Shown one piece after another: positions 1 through 9,101 of a stretch of 64,000 nt of DNA. The stretch comes from Brachybacterium sillae (GTDB taxonomy: Bacteria > Actinomycetota > Actinomycetes > Actinomycetales > Dermabacteraceae). Position 1 is the stretch's first letter; each line of letters opens with the position of its first letter. The stretch covers positions 1,240,001 through 1,304,000 of the forward strand of contig NZ_JAFEUW010000001.1 of the NCBI RefSeq assembly GCF_025028335.1. Direction: 5' to 3'. The position numbers were made by a program, and so were the translations under genes. The notes beneath the pieces were generated by a model that saw only the letters and a program-made list of their open reading frames with translations, did no database searches and was not told where the DNA came from.

Positions 1-500
1 CGTGGCTTCACCTCGTCGGCGACGCCTCCGGGGAGACGCCCCTGACGCACTGGGGCAAGTACCGCGCCCGGGTGATCGGGGAACGGATCGCCGCCTCTCT
101 GGGGGCACCGGCCACCGCCCCGGCCCCAGTGGAGGTCCCGGTGCCGCAGGTGGTGTTCACGGACCCGCAGGTCGCGACGGTCGGACTGACGGAGGCCGCG
201 GCGCGTGAGGCCCACCGGGGCGTGGTCACCGCGACGGTCCCCTACGGCAGTGCCGCGGGCACCTCGCTGCTGCGGGATGAGGTGCAGGGGACCGCGTCGA
301 TCGTGGTGGACTCCGAGTCGGGGTTGTTGCTCGGTGCGACGTTCGTCGGACCGGAGTGTGCAGAGCTGATCCACGCCGCGACGGTCGCGATCGTCGGGCG
401 AGTGCCGGTGTCGGTGCTGCGGCACGCCGTGCCGTCCTATCCGACGGCCTCGGAGCTGTGGCTGCGGTTGCTGGAGGAGCTGCCGCGCGAGCTGCGGTGA
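1..500 (+). CDS. NAD(P)/FAD-dependent disulfide-reductase-like oxidoreductase, C-terminal part
   Basis: The gene enters from the left edge and is open from the first in-frame codon. The visible part holds the end of the FAD domain (GDASG, then LTHWGKYRARV, the typical second FAD contact) and the whole dimerisation domain (VFTDPQVATVGLTE). Members are flavoproteins such as mercuric, mycothione or dihydrolipoyl reductases acting in the cytosol. The C-terminus reads HAVPSYPTASELW: in classical class I enzymes the active-site base lies in an HPTxSE motif, and here the corresponding residue is Tyr. That favours a less characterised oxidoreductase branch over lipoamide dehydrogenase. The N-terminal redox-active Cys pair is outside the window, so substrate cannot be assigned. 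Confidence 0.85.
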   Translation, partial: WLHLVGDASGETPLTHWGKYRARVIGERIAASLGAPATAPAPVEVPVPQVVFTDPQVATVGLTEAAAREAHRGVVTATVPYGSAAGTSLLRDEVQGTASIVVDSESGLLLGATFVGPECAELIHAATVAIVGRVPVSVLRHAVPSYPTASELWLRLLEELPRELR

Positions 501-599
501 CCGCGCGGTCCGCTCGCAGTCGTGCGACGGGCACCTCGCGAGTCCTCTCGCAGCGAACACGCCCTTGTGCCGGCGGGCTTCGGGGAGCACGGTGGAGGC

Positions 600-1151
600 A
601 TGACTGACACCACCGCATCCGATCTGTCGAACCGTTCCGTCCTCTTCCTCGCCCGCAACGGGGTGGAGGAACCGGAGCTGAAGAAGCCGCTGGAGGCCCT
701 GAAGTCCTCCGGCGCCCGCGTGACCCTGTTGTCTCCCCAGACCGAGCCGGTCGTCGCCCTGCGTGGGGATTGGGATCGCGGCGAGGAGTTCCCCGTCGAC
801 GGCCCGCTCTCCGGCGCCTCCGCCGACGACTATGACGCCCTCGTGCTGCCCGGTGGCACCCTCAACGCCGACGCCCTGCGCGCGGATGACGATGCCGTCC
901 GCCTGGTGAAGGAGTTCGCCGCGGCCGGGAAGCCGATCGCCGCGATCTGCCACGCCCCGTGGGTGCTGATCGAGGCCGGCCTCACCGACGGGCTGCGCAT
1001 GACCAGCTACTCCTCGCTGCGCAGCGACCTGGTGAACGCCGGGGCCGACTGGGTGGACGAGGAGGTCGTGACCGACAAGGGCATCACCACCAGCCGCACC
1101 CCGGACGATCTCGAGGCGTTCATCGGTGAGATCCGCTCGCGTCTGGCCTGA
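600..1151 (+). CDS. DJ-1/PfpI family type 1 glutamine-amidotransferase-like protein
   Basis: A 183-residue protein with the flavodoxin-like DJ-1/PfpI fold. The nucleophile elbow AAICHAPW carries the conserved Cys, and the earlier YDALVLPGG strand is the usual core signature. Length matches the family (about 180). Relatives include general stress protein 18/YhbO, reported as deglycases or chaperone-like stress proteins; enzymatic role here is not proven. The ATG at 600 is chosen because the family N-terminus (SVLFLARNGVEEPEL) follows within a short leader and GGTGGAGG sits just upstream. It follows the preceding flavoprotein by 99 bases, same strand, and is closed by a strong hairpin. Confidence 0.88.
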   Translation: MTDTTASDLSNRSVLFLARNGVEEPELKKPLEALKSSGARVTLLSPQTEPVVALRGDWDRGEEFPVDGPLSGASADDYDALVLPGGTLNADALRADDDAVRLVKEFAAAGKPIAAICHAPWVLIEAGLTDGLRMTSYSSLRSDLVNAGADWVDEEVVTDKGITTSRTPDDLEAFIGEIRSRLA

Positions 1152-1180
1152 CCCCGCCGTCCCATCCCCCTGACGACCGG

Positions 1181-1212
1181 AGGGCCCGGACACCACACGG
1201 TGTCCGGGCCCT
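1181..1212. terminator. Bidirectional hairpin terminator between the PfpI gene and glpK
   Basis: A perfect 14-bp stem (AGGGCCCGGACACC and its complement) closes on a four-base ACAC loop between two convergent genes. No T-run follows on either side, as is common in high-GC actinobacteria. Confidence 0.8.
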
Positions 1213-1280
1213 CCCCTGTCTGCTGACGTCTGCCGGCGGGCGGGTCAGCCCGCCGAGCCGACAAGGTCGGCTGATCGCGG

Positions 1281-2816
1281 TCAGCCGTACAGCGCGTCGA
1301 CGTCCTCGTCCATCCACCCGCGGGTGCGTTCCACGGCCTTCTTCCACAGACGCAGGTAACGCTCGCGGGTCTCCTCGTCCATGGAGGGCTCCCAGCGCTT
1401 GTCCTCGTCCCAGTTGTCGATGACGTCCTGCTCGCCGTCCCAGAAACCGACGGCGATGCCGGCGGCGTAGGCGGCGCCCAGGGCGGTGGTCTCGATGACC
1501 TTCGGACGCACCACGGGCACACCGATCATGTCGGCCTGGAACTGCATGAGCAGCTCGTTCTTCACCATGCCGCCGTCGACCTTGAGCTCGGTGAGCTCCA
1601 CACCGGAATCGGCGTTCATCGCGTCGAGCACCTCGCGGGACTGGAAGGCGGTGGCCTCCAGCACGGCCCGGGCGATGTGGTTCTTCGTGATGTAGCGGGT
1701 GAGGCCGACGATGGCGCCGCGGGCGCTGGCGTCCCAGTGCGGCGCGAACAGGCCGGAGAACGCGGGCACCACGTAGGCACCGCCGTTGTCCTCCACCTTC
1801 TCGGCGAGCTTCTCGATCTCCGGGGCGTCCTTGATCAGGCCCAGGTTGTCGCGCACCCACTGCACGAGGGAGCCGGTCACGGCGATGGACCCCTCGAGGG
1901 CGTAGATCGGCTTGTTGTCGCCGATCTTGTAGCACACGGTGGTCAGCAGCCCGTTCTCGGAGCGGACCAGCTCCTCACCGGTGTTGATCAGCATGAAGTT
2001 GCCGGTGCCGTAGGTGTTCTTCGCCTGGCCGACCTCGAAGCAGGCCTGGCCGAAGGTGGCGGCCTGCTGGTCGCCGAGGATGCCGGCGATCGGGGTGTCG
2101 ATGAGCAGCGACTCCTTGGCACCGTGGCCGTACACCTCGGAGGAGCTCTTGATCTCCGGGAGCATGGACAGCGGGATGCCCATGTCGGCGGCGATATCGG
2201 CGTTCCAGTCGAGGGTGTCGATGTTCATCAGCATGGTGCGGGAGGCGTTGGTGACGTCGGTGACGTGCACGCCGCCGTTCACCCCGCCGGTCAGGTTCCA
2301 CACCAGCCAGGAGTCGGTGTTGCCGAAGAGCAGGTCGCCCTTCTCGGCCTTCTCCTTGGCGCCGTCGACGTTCTCCAGGATCCAGGTGATCTTCGGGCCG
2401 GAGAAGTAGGTGGCCAGCGGCAGACCGACGCGCTCCTTGTACTTCTCGTCGCCCTCGTCGCCGGCGAGTCGGTCGCAGATCTTCTGGGTGCGGGTGTCCT
2501 GCCACACGATCGCGTTGTAGACGGGTTCACCGGTGGTCTTGTCCCACACCACCGCGGTCTCGCGCTGGTTGGTGATGCCGACGGCGGCGATCTGGTGGCG
2601 GTTGATGTTGGCGCGGGAGAGTGCCTGGCCGATGGCCTCGCGGGTGTTGTACCAGATCTCCTTGGGGTCGTGCTCCACCCATCCGGCGCGCGGGAAGATC
2701 TGCTCGTGCTCGAGCTGACCGGTGGAGACGATCTGGCCGCTGTGGTCGAAGAGAATGGCTCGGGACGAGGTGGTGCCCTGGTCGATGGCGAGGATGTACT
2801 TCTTGTCGTCGGACAT
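1281..2816 (-). CDS. glpK: Glycerol kinase
   Basis: Phosphorylates glycerol with ATP to sn-glycerol 3-phosphate in the cytosol. The 511-residue length is exactly that of the family. The N-terminal FGGY phosphate-binding loop reads [14 protein letters not shown]; further hallmarks are [22 protein letters not shown] and [13 protein letters not shown], with [13 protein letters not shown] in the C-terminal ATP half. It is the last gene of a minus-strand operon after glpD and glpF, 89 bases behind glpF. Control probably comes from the palindromic region upstream of glpD. Nothing unusual is seen. Confidence 0.98.
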   Translation of the reverse strand: MSDDKKYILAIDQGTTSSRAILFDHSGQIVSTGQLEHEQIFPRAGWVEHDPKEIWYNTREAIGQALSRANINRHQIAAVGITNQRETAVVWDKTTGEPVYNAIVWQDTRTQKICDRLAGDEGDEKYKERVGLPLATYFSGPKITWILENVDGAKEKAEKGDLLFGNTDSWLVWNLTGGVNGGVHVTDVTNASRTMLMNIDTLDWNADIAADMGIPLSMLPEIKSSSEVYGHGAKESLLIDTPIAGILGDQQAATFGQACFEVGQAKNTYGTGNFMLINTGEELVRSENGLLTTVCYKIGDNKPIYALEGSIAVTGSLVQWVRDNLGLIKDAPEIEKLAEKVEDNGGAYVVPAFSGLFAPHWDASARGAIVGLTRYITKNHIARAVLEATAFQSREVLDAMNADSGVELTELKVDGGMVKNELLMQFQADMIGVPVVRPKVIETTALGAAYAAGIAVGFWDGEQDVIDNWDEDKRWEPSMDEETRERYLRLWKKAVERTRGWMDEDVDALYG

Positions 2817-2905
2817 GAGAACTCCTGTGTTCTGTGTGGGGTCCAGCGGACGGATCGGTCAGGGAGTGGTGGGCGGGTGCGGGTTTCCGATCACCGGGTG
2901 GTCGA

Positions 2906-3628
2906 TCAGACCAGCACCATGGAGACGAGACCGGCGAGGACGCCGCCGACGATCGGGCCGAGGATCGGGACCCAGGCGTAGCCCCAGTCGGACCCACCCT
3001 TGTGGGGGATCGGCGCGGCGGCGTGGAAGAGACGCGGGCCGAGGTCACGGGCCGGGTTGATGGCGTACCCGGTGGGGCCGCCGAGGGAGGCACCGATGCC
3101 GACGACGAGCAGCGCGACGGCGAGCGGGCCGAGGCCGCTGGGCGAGGAGCCGAACATGATCACCACCAGGACCAGCACGAAGGTGCCGATGACCTCGGTG
3201 AGGAAGTTGCTCAACGGGTTGCGGATCTCGGGACCGGTGGCGAAGGTGCCGAGGATGGCGCCCTGGTCGGTCTCCTGGGCGTAGTGGTCCTTGTAGGCGA
3301 GCCACGCCAGCGCCGCGCCGAGGAAGCCGCCGATGAGCTGGGCGATCAGGTAGGCGATGGTGTTGGGGAGGGTAACCGCGATACCGGGCGCGAACTCGTC
3401 GGCGCCGCTGGCGAGCAGGCCGAAGGTCACGGCGGGGTTGAGGTGGGCACCGGACTTGAAGGCGACGTAGACGCCGGCGAAGACGCCCAGGCCCCAGCCG
3501 AAGTTGATCAGGAGCCAGCCGCCCCCGTTGCCCTTCGTCTTGGTCAGGATGGCGTTGGCGACGACGCCGACACCGAGCAGCAGCAGGATCGCGGTGCCCG
3601 CGATCTCATACAGGAAGATGGTTCCCAT
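2906..3628 (-). CDS. glpF: Glycerol uptake facilitator (aquaglyceroporin)
   Basis: A 240-residue MIP-family channel moving glycerol across the inner membrane by facilitated diffusion; glpK then traps it as glycerol 3-phosphate. Both half-helix motifs are intact: HLNPAVTFG (Asn64-Pro-Ala) and INPARDLGPR (Asn191-Pro-Ala-Arg-Asp). The Asp after the second NPAR is the usual mark of glycerol rather than water channels. About six hydrophobic spans are visible. It sits between glpD and glpK with 89-base gaps on both sides; the upstream gap contains an uninterrupted G9 run near 3683-3691. Confidence 0.97.
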   Translation of the reverse strand: MGTIFLYEIAGTAILLLLGVGVVANAILTKTKGNGGGWLLINFGWGLGVFAGVYVAFKSGAHLNPAVTFGLLASGADEFAPGIAVTLPNTIAYLIAQLIGGFLGAALAWLAYKDHYAQETDQGAILGTFATGPEIRNPLSNFLTEVIGTFVLVLVVIMFGSSPSGLGPLAVALLVVGIGASLGGPTGYAINPARDLGPRLFHAAAPIPHKGGSDWGYAWVPILGPIVGGVLAGLVSMVLV

Positions 3629-3717
3629 CAGGTGGTGTTCTCCTCATCGAGCGGGTGGGCGGAGGGTCCGCCCGACCGTGGTGGGGGGGGGTGGGGTGTG
3701 CCCCGGTCGATCCCGGG

Positions 3718-5460
3718 TCAGTCCCGGGACTCGGGGATCTCAGAGGCGGAGGCGACAGCGGCAGCTGCCTCCTCGTCGGTGCGGGCGCGCTCACCGGCGA
3801 GACGCGCCTCGATGGCGGCACGATACGCGTCCACCTCGGCACGGCGGCGCGAGACACTCCACCCGAGCTCGTCACCGACCAGCTGGGCGACCTCGTCGGC
3901 GGCGGCGACACCGCGGTCCCGCACCTCGTACTCCAGGCGCAGACGATGCTCGAGTACATCGGCGAGGTGGACGACGCCTTCGGCGCGCGCCGCGTAGACG
4001 ACTTCGGCGCGCAGGTACCGGGAGCCGTGTTCCAGCGGAGTGGCGAGCTCCGGGGCCTCGTCGATCAGGTCGAGGACCTCCCGCAGCAGGGTGCCGTAGC
4101 GGAAGAGCAGACGGTCCACGCGCTGGGCGTCGAGGCCGTAGCGGCGGGAGATCTCGTCCTTCTCCCCGGCGATCTGCTTGTACCCCTGCCCACCGAGGAC
4201 GGGAACGGACGCGGTGAGGCTGGGGCGGCCGGGGAAGAGGTCCTTGATGGCGAAGTCGACGACGTCCTCGGCCATGACCCGGTAGGTGGTCCACTTGCCA
4301 CCGGCGATGGCGCTGAGACCCGGCTTGACCTGCATCACGGTGTGCTCGCGCGAGACCTTGGTGGAGGCGGCGCCGTCCTTCTTCACGGGCTGCAGCAGCG
4401 GGCGCAGACCCACGTACACGCCGATCACGTCGTCCCGGGTGAGCGGGTGGTCGAGCACCGCGTTGGCATGCTCGAGGACGTAGTCGATGTCCTCACCGGT
4501 GGCGACGGGGTGCGCGACATCGTGCGTCCACGGGGTGTCGGTGGTGCCGATCACCCAGTACTCGTCCCACGGGATGAGGAACAGTACGGACTTCTCGGTC
4601 TGGGTGATCACCCCGGTGGCGTCGTCGGCCCGGATGGCGTCCTTCGGCACGACGATGTGGATGCCCTTGGAGGCGAGGACCTCGAGGCCGGCGCTGGCGC
4701 CGGCGAGTTCCTGCTGCTCCTGGGTCCACACGCCGCCGGCGAGGATCGTCGCACGGGCGTGGACGTCGAACTCGCGGCCGCTCTCCTCGTCGCGCACGCG
4801 GGCGCCGACGACCCGCTCGCCCTCGTGGAGGTAGTCGATGACACGGGTGTAGGTGGCGACGGCCGCGCCGTACTGCACGGCGGAGCGCGCCAGCATCATC
4901 GCCATGCGGGCGTCGTCGAACTGGGCGTCGTAGTACTCGAGCGCACCGACGATCTTCTCGGTGTCCAGGGACGGGAAGTGTGCGCGCAGGCCGGCACGGC
5001 CGAGGTGCCGGTGGAACGGCACGGCACGCTTGCGACCGACGGATTGCATGGCGTCGTACAGCGCGACGCCGGAGCCGATGAAGCCGCGGTCGATCACGGG
5101 CCGGAAGAAGGGGAAGACGAAGCTGACCGGACGCACGAGGTGCGGAGCGGTGTGGGTGAGGAGGAGGTCGCGTTCGCGCAGGGCCTCGTGGACCAGCTTG
5201 AAGTCGAGCATCTGCAGGTACCGCAGGCCGCCGTGCATCAGCTTGGAGGAGCGGGAGGAGGTGCCGGAGGCCCAGTCGCGGGCCTCGACCAGGCCGACAT
5301 CGAGACCGCGGGTGGCGGCGTCGAAGGCGGCACCGGTGCCGGTTCCGCCACCGCCGATGACGAGCACGTCGAGGGGCTTGTCCGGGGTCGCCGCGGCCAG
5401 ACGCTCGAGGTGCTGGGTGCGCAGCTCGCTGCTGAGGGGGATGGGGCGTGCAGTGGGCAC
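3718..5460 (-). CDS. glpD: Aerobic glycerol-3-phosphate dehydrogenase
   Basis: FAD enzyme oxidising glycerol 3-phosphate to dihydroxyacetone phosphate at the membrane with transfer of electrons to quinone. The dinucleotide-binding motif VIGGGGTGTG lies near residues 35-44 and the substrate/FAD signature SSKLMHGGLRYL at about 71-82; the C-terminal third is the DAO_C helical domain. The frame is open further upstream, but I choose the GTG at 5460: AAGGAG precedes it by seven bases and the product (580 residues) then matches family length. It is the first gene of glpD-glpF-glpK and faces the SorC-type regulator across a 110-base region holding nested inverted repeats. Confidence 0.96.
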   Translation of the reverse strand: MPTARPIPLSSELRTQHLERLAAATPDKPLDVLVIGGGGTGTGAAFDAATRGLDVGLVEARDWASGTSSRSSKLMHGGLRYLQMLDFKLVHEALRERDLLLTHTAPHLVRPVSFVFPFFRPVIDRGFIGSGVALYDAMQSVGRKRAVPFHRHLGRAGLRAHFPSLDTEKIVGALEYYDAQFDDARMAMMLARSAVQYGAAVATYTRVIDYLHEGERVVGARVRDEESGREFDVHARATILAGGVWTQEQQELAGASAGLEVLASKGIHIVVPKDAIRADDATGVITQTEKSVLFLIPWDEYWVIGTTDTPWTHDVAHPVATGEDIDYVLEHANAVLDHPLTRDDVIGVYVGLRPLLQPVKKDGAASTKVSREHTVMQVKPGLSAIAGGKWTTYRVMAEDVVDFAIKDLFPGRPSLTASVPVLGGQGYKQIAGEKDEISRRYGLDAQRVDRLLFRYGTLLREVLDLIDEAPELATPLEHGSRYLRAEVVYAARAEGVVHLADVLEHRLRLEYEVRDRGVAAADEVAQLVGDELGWSVSRRRAEVDAYRAAIEARLAGERARTDEEAAAAVASASEIPESRD

Positions 5461-5518
5461 GGCAGGCTCCTTCGCCGACGGGTGGCGCCGCTCGGGCGCA
5501 TGGTCCGGCCATGGTGGG

Positions 5519-5556
5519 ACGTTCGTGCGCTGAGCGCAACCGGAGTGCACGAACGT
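5519..5556. promoter_or_regulatory. Nested palindromic operator between glpD and the SorC-type regulator
   Basis: A perfect 10-bp inverted repeat, ACGTTCGTGC at 5519-5528 and GCACGAACGT at 5547-5556, encloses a second palindrome, TGCGCT-G-AGCGCA at 5526-5538. It lies between the start codons of two divergent genes, immediately upstream of the regulator start at 5571. Most likely this is the regulator's own binding site controlling the glycerol operon; that is inference from position and symmetry. Confidence 0.65.
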
Positions 5557-5570
5557 GCAAGACTCTGCGT

Positions 5571-6530
5571 ATGCCCCGCAGCACCCGCCTGGAGACCGCC
5601 TTCGAGGCTGCACGGATGTACTACGACGCCGGCCAGACGATGGAGTCCATCGCCCGGGAGCTGCAGGTGTCCCGCTCCACGGTCTCCCGTCTGCTCGCCA
5701 CCGCCCGGGGTGAGGGCCTGGTGACGATCTCCCTGCGCCCCCCGGGTCTGCACCGCGCGGCGGAACTGCGCCGTGAGCTGGAGCGCCGGTACGGCGTGCG
5801 GGCGGTGGTGGTGCCCGCCCGGGCGGGTAACTCCCAGCGCGACCGGCTCACCGCGGTGGCCCGTGAGGCCGCGCGGGTCACCGACGATCTGCTGCGTCCC
5901 GACATCACTGTGGGGATCGCCTGGGGCACGACCGTCTCGGCAGTGGTGGAGCAGCTGATGCCCCGCCCGCTGCCCGGGGTGCGCATCGTCCAGCTGAACG
6001 GGGCGATCACGACGGAGGGCTCGGGTCTGGACTACGTCGCCGGGGTGCTGGATCGGGCCGGTGCCAGCTGGGATGCGTCGGTGCACCACTTCCCCGTGCC
6101 GGCGTTCTTCGACTACGCCGCCACCCGCACCGCCCTGTGGCGGGAACGCTCCGTGCAGCGCGTCCTCGACCTGCAGCGTTCCTGCCGACTCGCGGTGTTC
6201 GGCGTCGGGACCTTCGATGCCGAGGTGCCCAGCCACGCCTACTCCCCCGGGTATCTCACCGCCCGGGACGTCACCGAGCTGCAGGAGGACGGCGCGGTGG
6301 GTGATGTGTGCACCGTGTTCCTGCGGGCGGACGGGAGCTGGGCGCCGGTGCGGCTGAACGCCCGGTCCTCCGGTCCCGATCCGGACCGGCTGGCCCGCAT
6401 CCCCCGTCGGGTGCTCGTCGCGGCGGGCGCGAGGAAGGCGGTGCCGTTGCGGGCCGCGCTGCGGGCGGGGGTCGCCACCGACCTGGTCGTCGACGAGGTC
6501 ACCGCGACCCGCATGGCCACACTGGACTGA
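5571..6530 (+). CDS. SorC/DeoR-type sugar-binding transcriptional regulator, probable glycerol operon regulator
   Basis: A 319-residue regulator with an N-terminal helix-turn-helix at about residues 20-45 (MESIARELQVSRSTVSRLL) and a C-terminal sugar-binding domain of the SorC type, including VGIAWGTTVSAVVEQL and a late GAVGDVCTVFL segment. Such proteins bind a phosphorylated sugar and act as repressors or activators. The ATG at 5571 fits the usual short N-terminal arm; AAGACT six bases upstream could be a relaxed leaderless -10. Divergent placement from glpD makes a glycerol 3-phosphate or DHAP-responsive role likely, but no ligand evidence is in the sequence. Confidence 0.88.
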   Translation: MPRSTRLETAFEAARMYYDAGQTMESIARELQVSRSTVSRLLATARGEGLVTISLRPPGLHRAAELRRELERRYGVRAVVVPARAGNSQRDRLTAVAREAARVTDDLLRPDITVGIAWGTTVSAVVEQLMPRPLPGVRIVQLNGAITTEGSGLDYVAGVLDRAGASWDASVHHFPVPAFFDYAATRTALWRERSVQRVLDLQRSCRLAVFGVGTFDAEVPSHAYSPGYLTARDVTELQEDGAVGDVCTVFLRADGSWAPVRLNARSSGPDPDRLARIPRRVLVAAGARKAVPLRAALRAGVATDLVVDEVTATRMATLD

Positions 6531-6547
6531 GACACGGGTGCCGGGGC

Positions 6548-7384
6548 TCAGCCCAGCGCAGTCTCCCGCCACCAGTCGTCCTGCGGGGCGACCGGGGTGG
6601 TGCGCTTGTGGCGGGTGCGCAGGAAGATCGCCTCGAGCTTCTCGGCGGCGGCCTCCTCGATCTCCCGCCCCTCCAGGTAGTCGTCGATGTCCTCGTAGCG
6701 CAGACCGAGCTCGGCCTCATCGGCCTGCCCGGGGCGGCCGTCGAGGAGGTCCGCGGTGGGGACCTTGTCGACCAGGCGGCCATCGGCGCCGAGCTCCGTG
6801 AGGACCGCCCGCACCTGGCGCTTGTCCAATCCGAACAGCGGCAGCAGGTCGGCGCCGCCGTCACCGTATTTGGTGAAGAAACCGGTGGTGTTCTCCGCCG
6901 CCTGGTCGGTGCCGATCACCAGCAGCCCCAGGTCCCCGCCGATGGCGTACTGCACGGCCATCCGCAGCCGCGCCTTGGTGTTGCCCTTGGTGAAGTCGGT
7001 GACGTCCTGCCCCAGACCCTCCCGGAGGGCGGCCGCGAGACCGTCCACCCCCGGGGCGATGTCCACGGTCACCTCACGGTCGGCCCGGATGAAGTCGAGG
7101 GCCGCCTGGGCATCGGATTCATCGGCCTGCACCCCGTACGGCAGCCGAACCGCGACGAACGTGGCCTCACCGCCCTCGGCCCGCACCTGCTCCACTGCCA
7201 GCTGCGCGAGACGCCCGGCGGTGGTGGAGTCGACACCGCCGGAGATGCCCAGCACGAAACCCTTGGCGCGGGTCGCGCGCAGGTAGTCGATGAGGAAGGC
7301 GACGCGGTCGCGGATCTCCTGCGCCGGGTCGATCTCGGGGCGGACGTGGGTCTCGGCGATGATGCGCTGCTGCAGTGGCCTCAT
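6548..7384 (-). CDS. nadE: Ammonia-dependent NAD+ synthetase
   Basis: Catalyses the last step of NAD synthesis, ATP-dependent amidation of deamido-NAD. The 278-residue length and absence of a nitrilase domain mark the short, NH3-dependent form (E. coli NadE is 275). The PP-loop GISGGVDST is at residues 47-55; [26 protein letters not shown] is represented by its conserved blocks GTDQA and [10 protein letters not shown]. It ends 17 bases from the SorC-type gene in convergent orientation. TACACT eight bases before the ATG suggests a leaderless transcript. Confidence 0.97.
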   Translation of the reverse strand: MRPLQQRIIAETHVRPEIDPAQEIRDRVAFLIDYLRATRAKGFVLGISGGVDSTTAGRLAQLAVEQVRAEGGEATFVAVRLPYGVQADESDAQAALDFIRADREVTVDIAPGVDGLAAALREGLGQDVTDFTKGNTKARLRMAVQYAIGGDLGLLVIGTDQAAENTTGFFTKYGDGGADLLPLFGLDKRQVRAVLTELGADGRLVDKVPTADLLDGRPGQADEAELGLRYEDIDDYLEGREIEEAAAEKLEAIFLRTRHKRTTPVAPQDDWWRETALG

Positions 7385-7392
7385 GGATCGCG

Positions 7393-7398
7393 AGTGTA
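7393..7398 (-). promoter_or_regulatory. Leaderless -10 (TACACT) of nadE
   Basis: TANNNT hexamer eight bases before the nadE ATG; transcription would start at or within a base or two of the codon. Confidence 0.5.
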
Positions 7399-7415
7399 GG
7401 CGGCCCGTCCGAGAC

Positions 7416-8306
7416 TCACTCGGCGGCGGTCAGGTCCAGCCGCTGTGCACCGGTGTACACGTTCATCCGCCCGTCACCGTCGTCGAACGCCCGGGTGAAG
7501 CCGACAAGGGTCATGCCCATCGCCTCCGCTGTCTCCACCGCCAGGGAGCTCGCGGCGGAGACGCACACCAGCAGCGGGATCCCCGCCATCGCGGCCTTCT
7601 GGGCGATCTCGAAACTGGCACGTGAGCTGACCAGTAGGAACGCGTCGTCCAGGGGGAGCAGGTCCTGCAGCAGGGCCCAACCGATCACCTTGTCGACGGC
7701 GTTGTGCCGACCCACGTCCTCCCGCACCGCGAGCATCTCCCCGTCGACGGTGACCAGGGCGGCGGCGTGGACGCCTCCGGTGCGGGAGAACACGCTCTGT
7801 TCCTCCCCCAGCCGGCGAGCGGCGTCGAGGATCACCGCCGGGTCGAGGCCCCAGCCCTCGGGGCGCCGCGCCCACTGCTCAGCAAGGGGGTGGCGGCTCT
7901 TGCGCTTGACGGCGTCGATGCTCTCCGAACCGCAGACGCCGCAGGCACTGGTGGTGGTGAACTGCTTGGAGATCACCGGCAGCAGCGTGGGTGTGGATGT
8001 CGTGAAGTCCATGACGTTGTAGGTGTTACGCGGCAACCCGGTCTCGTCCTCCACCACCGCGCCTTCGCAGTAGCGGGCCTCGTGCACGTCACCGCGGCCG
8101 GTGATCAGCCCCTCGCCGTGGAGGAAACCGTGGATGAGTTCGACATCGTGACCGGGGCTGCGCATGGTCAGCGACAGCTTTTGGCCGTTCAACCGGATGT
8201 CGAGGGGTTCCTCGATGGCCAGCTGGTCGCCCTTGTGCCCCGAGTACAACCGCCCGTCGCGCACGCGCACGGTGGTGATCCGACGGGTCCTCGTCCCCTT
8301 GCCCAT
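7416..8306 (-). CDS. fdhD: Formate dehydrogenase accessory sulfurtransferase FdhD
   Basis: Transfers sulfur from a cysteine desulfurase to the molybdenum cofactor before its insertion into formate dehydrogenase. The CxxC sulfur-carrier motif is [11 protein letters not shown] (Cys122, Cys125), and the C-terminal nucleotide-like fold has [15 protein letters not shown]. Length is 296, normal. The ATG at 8306 is preferred over an upstream in-frame codon because TACCCT lies exactly six bases ahead and family members start with this basic stretch. No formate dehydrogenase or molybdopterin gene is in the window, so its client is elsewhere. Confidence 0.96.
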   Translation of the reverse strand: MGKGTRTRRITTVRVRDGRLYSGHKGDQLAIEEPLDIRLNGQKLSLTMRSPGHDVELIHGFLHGEGLITGRGDVHEARYCEGAVVEDETGLPRNTYNVMDFTTSTPTLLPVISKQFTTTSACGVCGSESIDAVKRKSRHPLAEQWARRPEGWGLDPAVILDAARRLGEEQSVFSRTGGVHAAALVTVDGEMLAVREDVGRHNAVDKVIGWALLQDLLPLDDAFLLVSSRASFEIAQKAAMAGIPLLVCVSAASSLAVETAEAMGMTLVGFTRAFDDGDGRMNVYTGAQRLDLTAAE

Positions 8307-8312
8307 CCCTCG

Positions 8313-8318
8313 AGGGTA
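8313..8318 (-). promoter_or_regulatory. Leaderless -10 (TACCCT) of fdhD
   Basis: TANNNT hexamer six bases before the fdhD ATG; this decides the start codon at 8306. Confidence 0.55.
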
Positions 8319-8455
8319 GTGCGCGCACCCCACCGCGCGTGCCGCCCCCGCATCCGCCGGTGACCCACCCCGGGATCCGGCAGGGCCACCCCACGTCAGT
8401 CGGCGCGGCCTCGGGCCACCCCGGGTCCAGCCCCGGCCCGACGGATCAGCCGACG

Positions 8456-8496
8456 ACGGTGGGGCCGGGCCACCTGGGGTGGCCCGGCCCCACCGT
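8456..8496 (-). terminator. Long perfect hairpin downstream of the SRPBCC gene
   Basis: A perfect 19-bp stem (8456-8474 with 8478-8496) closes on a TGG triloop. It lies 57 bases past the stop of the minus-strand gene and upstream of fdhD, so termination between them is the simplest role. The rest of 8307-8552 holds only short GGGCCACCCC-type repeats and no gene that I can support. Confidence 0.75.
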
Positions 8497-8552
8497 CACG
8501 GCACGTGGCTCATCGCGGGGCGACGATCCCTGCGCCTCGAGGATGCGGTGCG

Positions 8553-9023
8553 TCAGCTCCCGGAGACGGCGGCGGCGAGGCGGTTCAGCGACTCCTGCAG
8601 CTGCTCCTCGTCGACCACGGGGAACAGCGGCAGCAGCTGCTTGTCCTCGACGCGGCTCCAGTCGTAGGTGAGGGTCACCTCGGTGGTGTCGGCGTCGACG
8701 GGGCGCAGCTCCCACAGCCACTCCCAGCCGGCCGGCTCGGTCTTGTTCTCCTCCTGCGCCGGCGTCCAGCCGATCATCTTGTTCTCGTCGAAGGCGGAGA
8801 CATGGTTGTGCATGCGGTAGTCGCCGCCCATGGCCTCGGCGTGCATGTTCATCACGAACACCTGGCCGGTCTTGGTGATCCGCTCCGTGTCGACGCTGCC
8901 TCGCAGCATGCCCGAGCCGTCGAGCTCGGTGTGCTTCGCCGGCAGGCTGAGCAGGGCGAAGATGTCCTTCGCCGGGGCGTCGATGGTGCGGGTGACGGTG
9001 ATCTGCTTCTGGTCCTGGGTCAT
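8553..9023 (-). CDS. SRPBCC (START-like) family protein
   Basis: A 156-residue protein starting with the characteristic polyketide-cyclase/START pattern TVTRTIDAPAKDIFALLSLPA, followed by alternating beta strands (GWTPAQEENKTEPAGWEW, WELRPVDADTTEVTLTYDW) and a long C-terminal helix. This fold makes a hydrophobic pocket; the ligand and function are unknown. No signal peptide or membrane span. CAGGGT six bases before the ATG may be a relaxed leaderless -10. It stands alone between two hairpins. A second member of the same fold is at 55112-55582, only distantly similar. Confidence 0.85.
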   Translation of the reverse strand: MTQDQKQITVTRTIDAPAKDIFALLSLPAKHTELDGSGMLRGSVDTERITKTGQVFVMNMHAEAMGGDYRMHNHVSAFDENKMIGWTPAQEENKTEPAGWEWLWELRPVDADTTEVTLTYDWSRVEDKQLLPLFPVVDEEQLQESLNRLAAAVSGS

Positions 9024-9039
9024 GTCTGCACCCTGCCAC

Positions 9040-9067
9040 GCGTTCCTGGCAACGGATCCAGGAACGC
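9040..9067 (-). terminator. Terminator of the osmoprotectant ABC operon
   Basis: A 10-bp perfect inverted repeat, GCGTTCCTGG and CCAGGAACGC, with an eight-base loop just past the 3' end of the ABC operon. Confidence 0.6.
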
Positions 9068-9101
9068 CCGGGAGCCGCTGGGGACCGCCCCCCGGGGCCG
9101 G

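Noticed and set aside
3655-5724. Long open plus-strand frame opposite glpD
   Set aside because: It mirrors glpD on the other strand, has Gly/Val/Asp-rich low-complexity translation and no family pattern; typical antisense artefact in high-GC DNA.
7416-8306. A formate dehydrogenase operon around fdhD
   Set aside because: No catalytic subunit, molybdopterin or iron-sulfur genes occur in the window.
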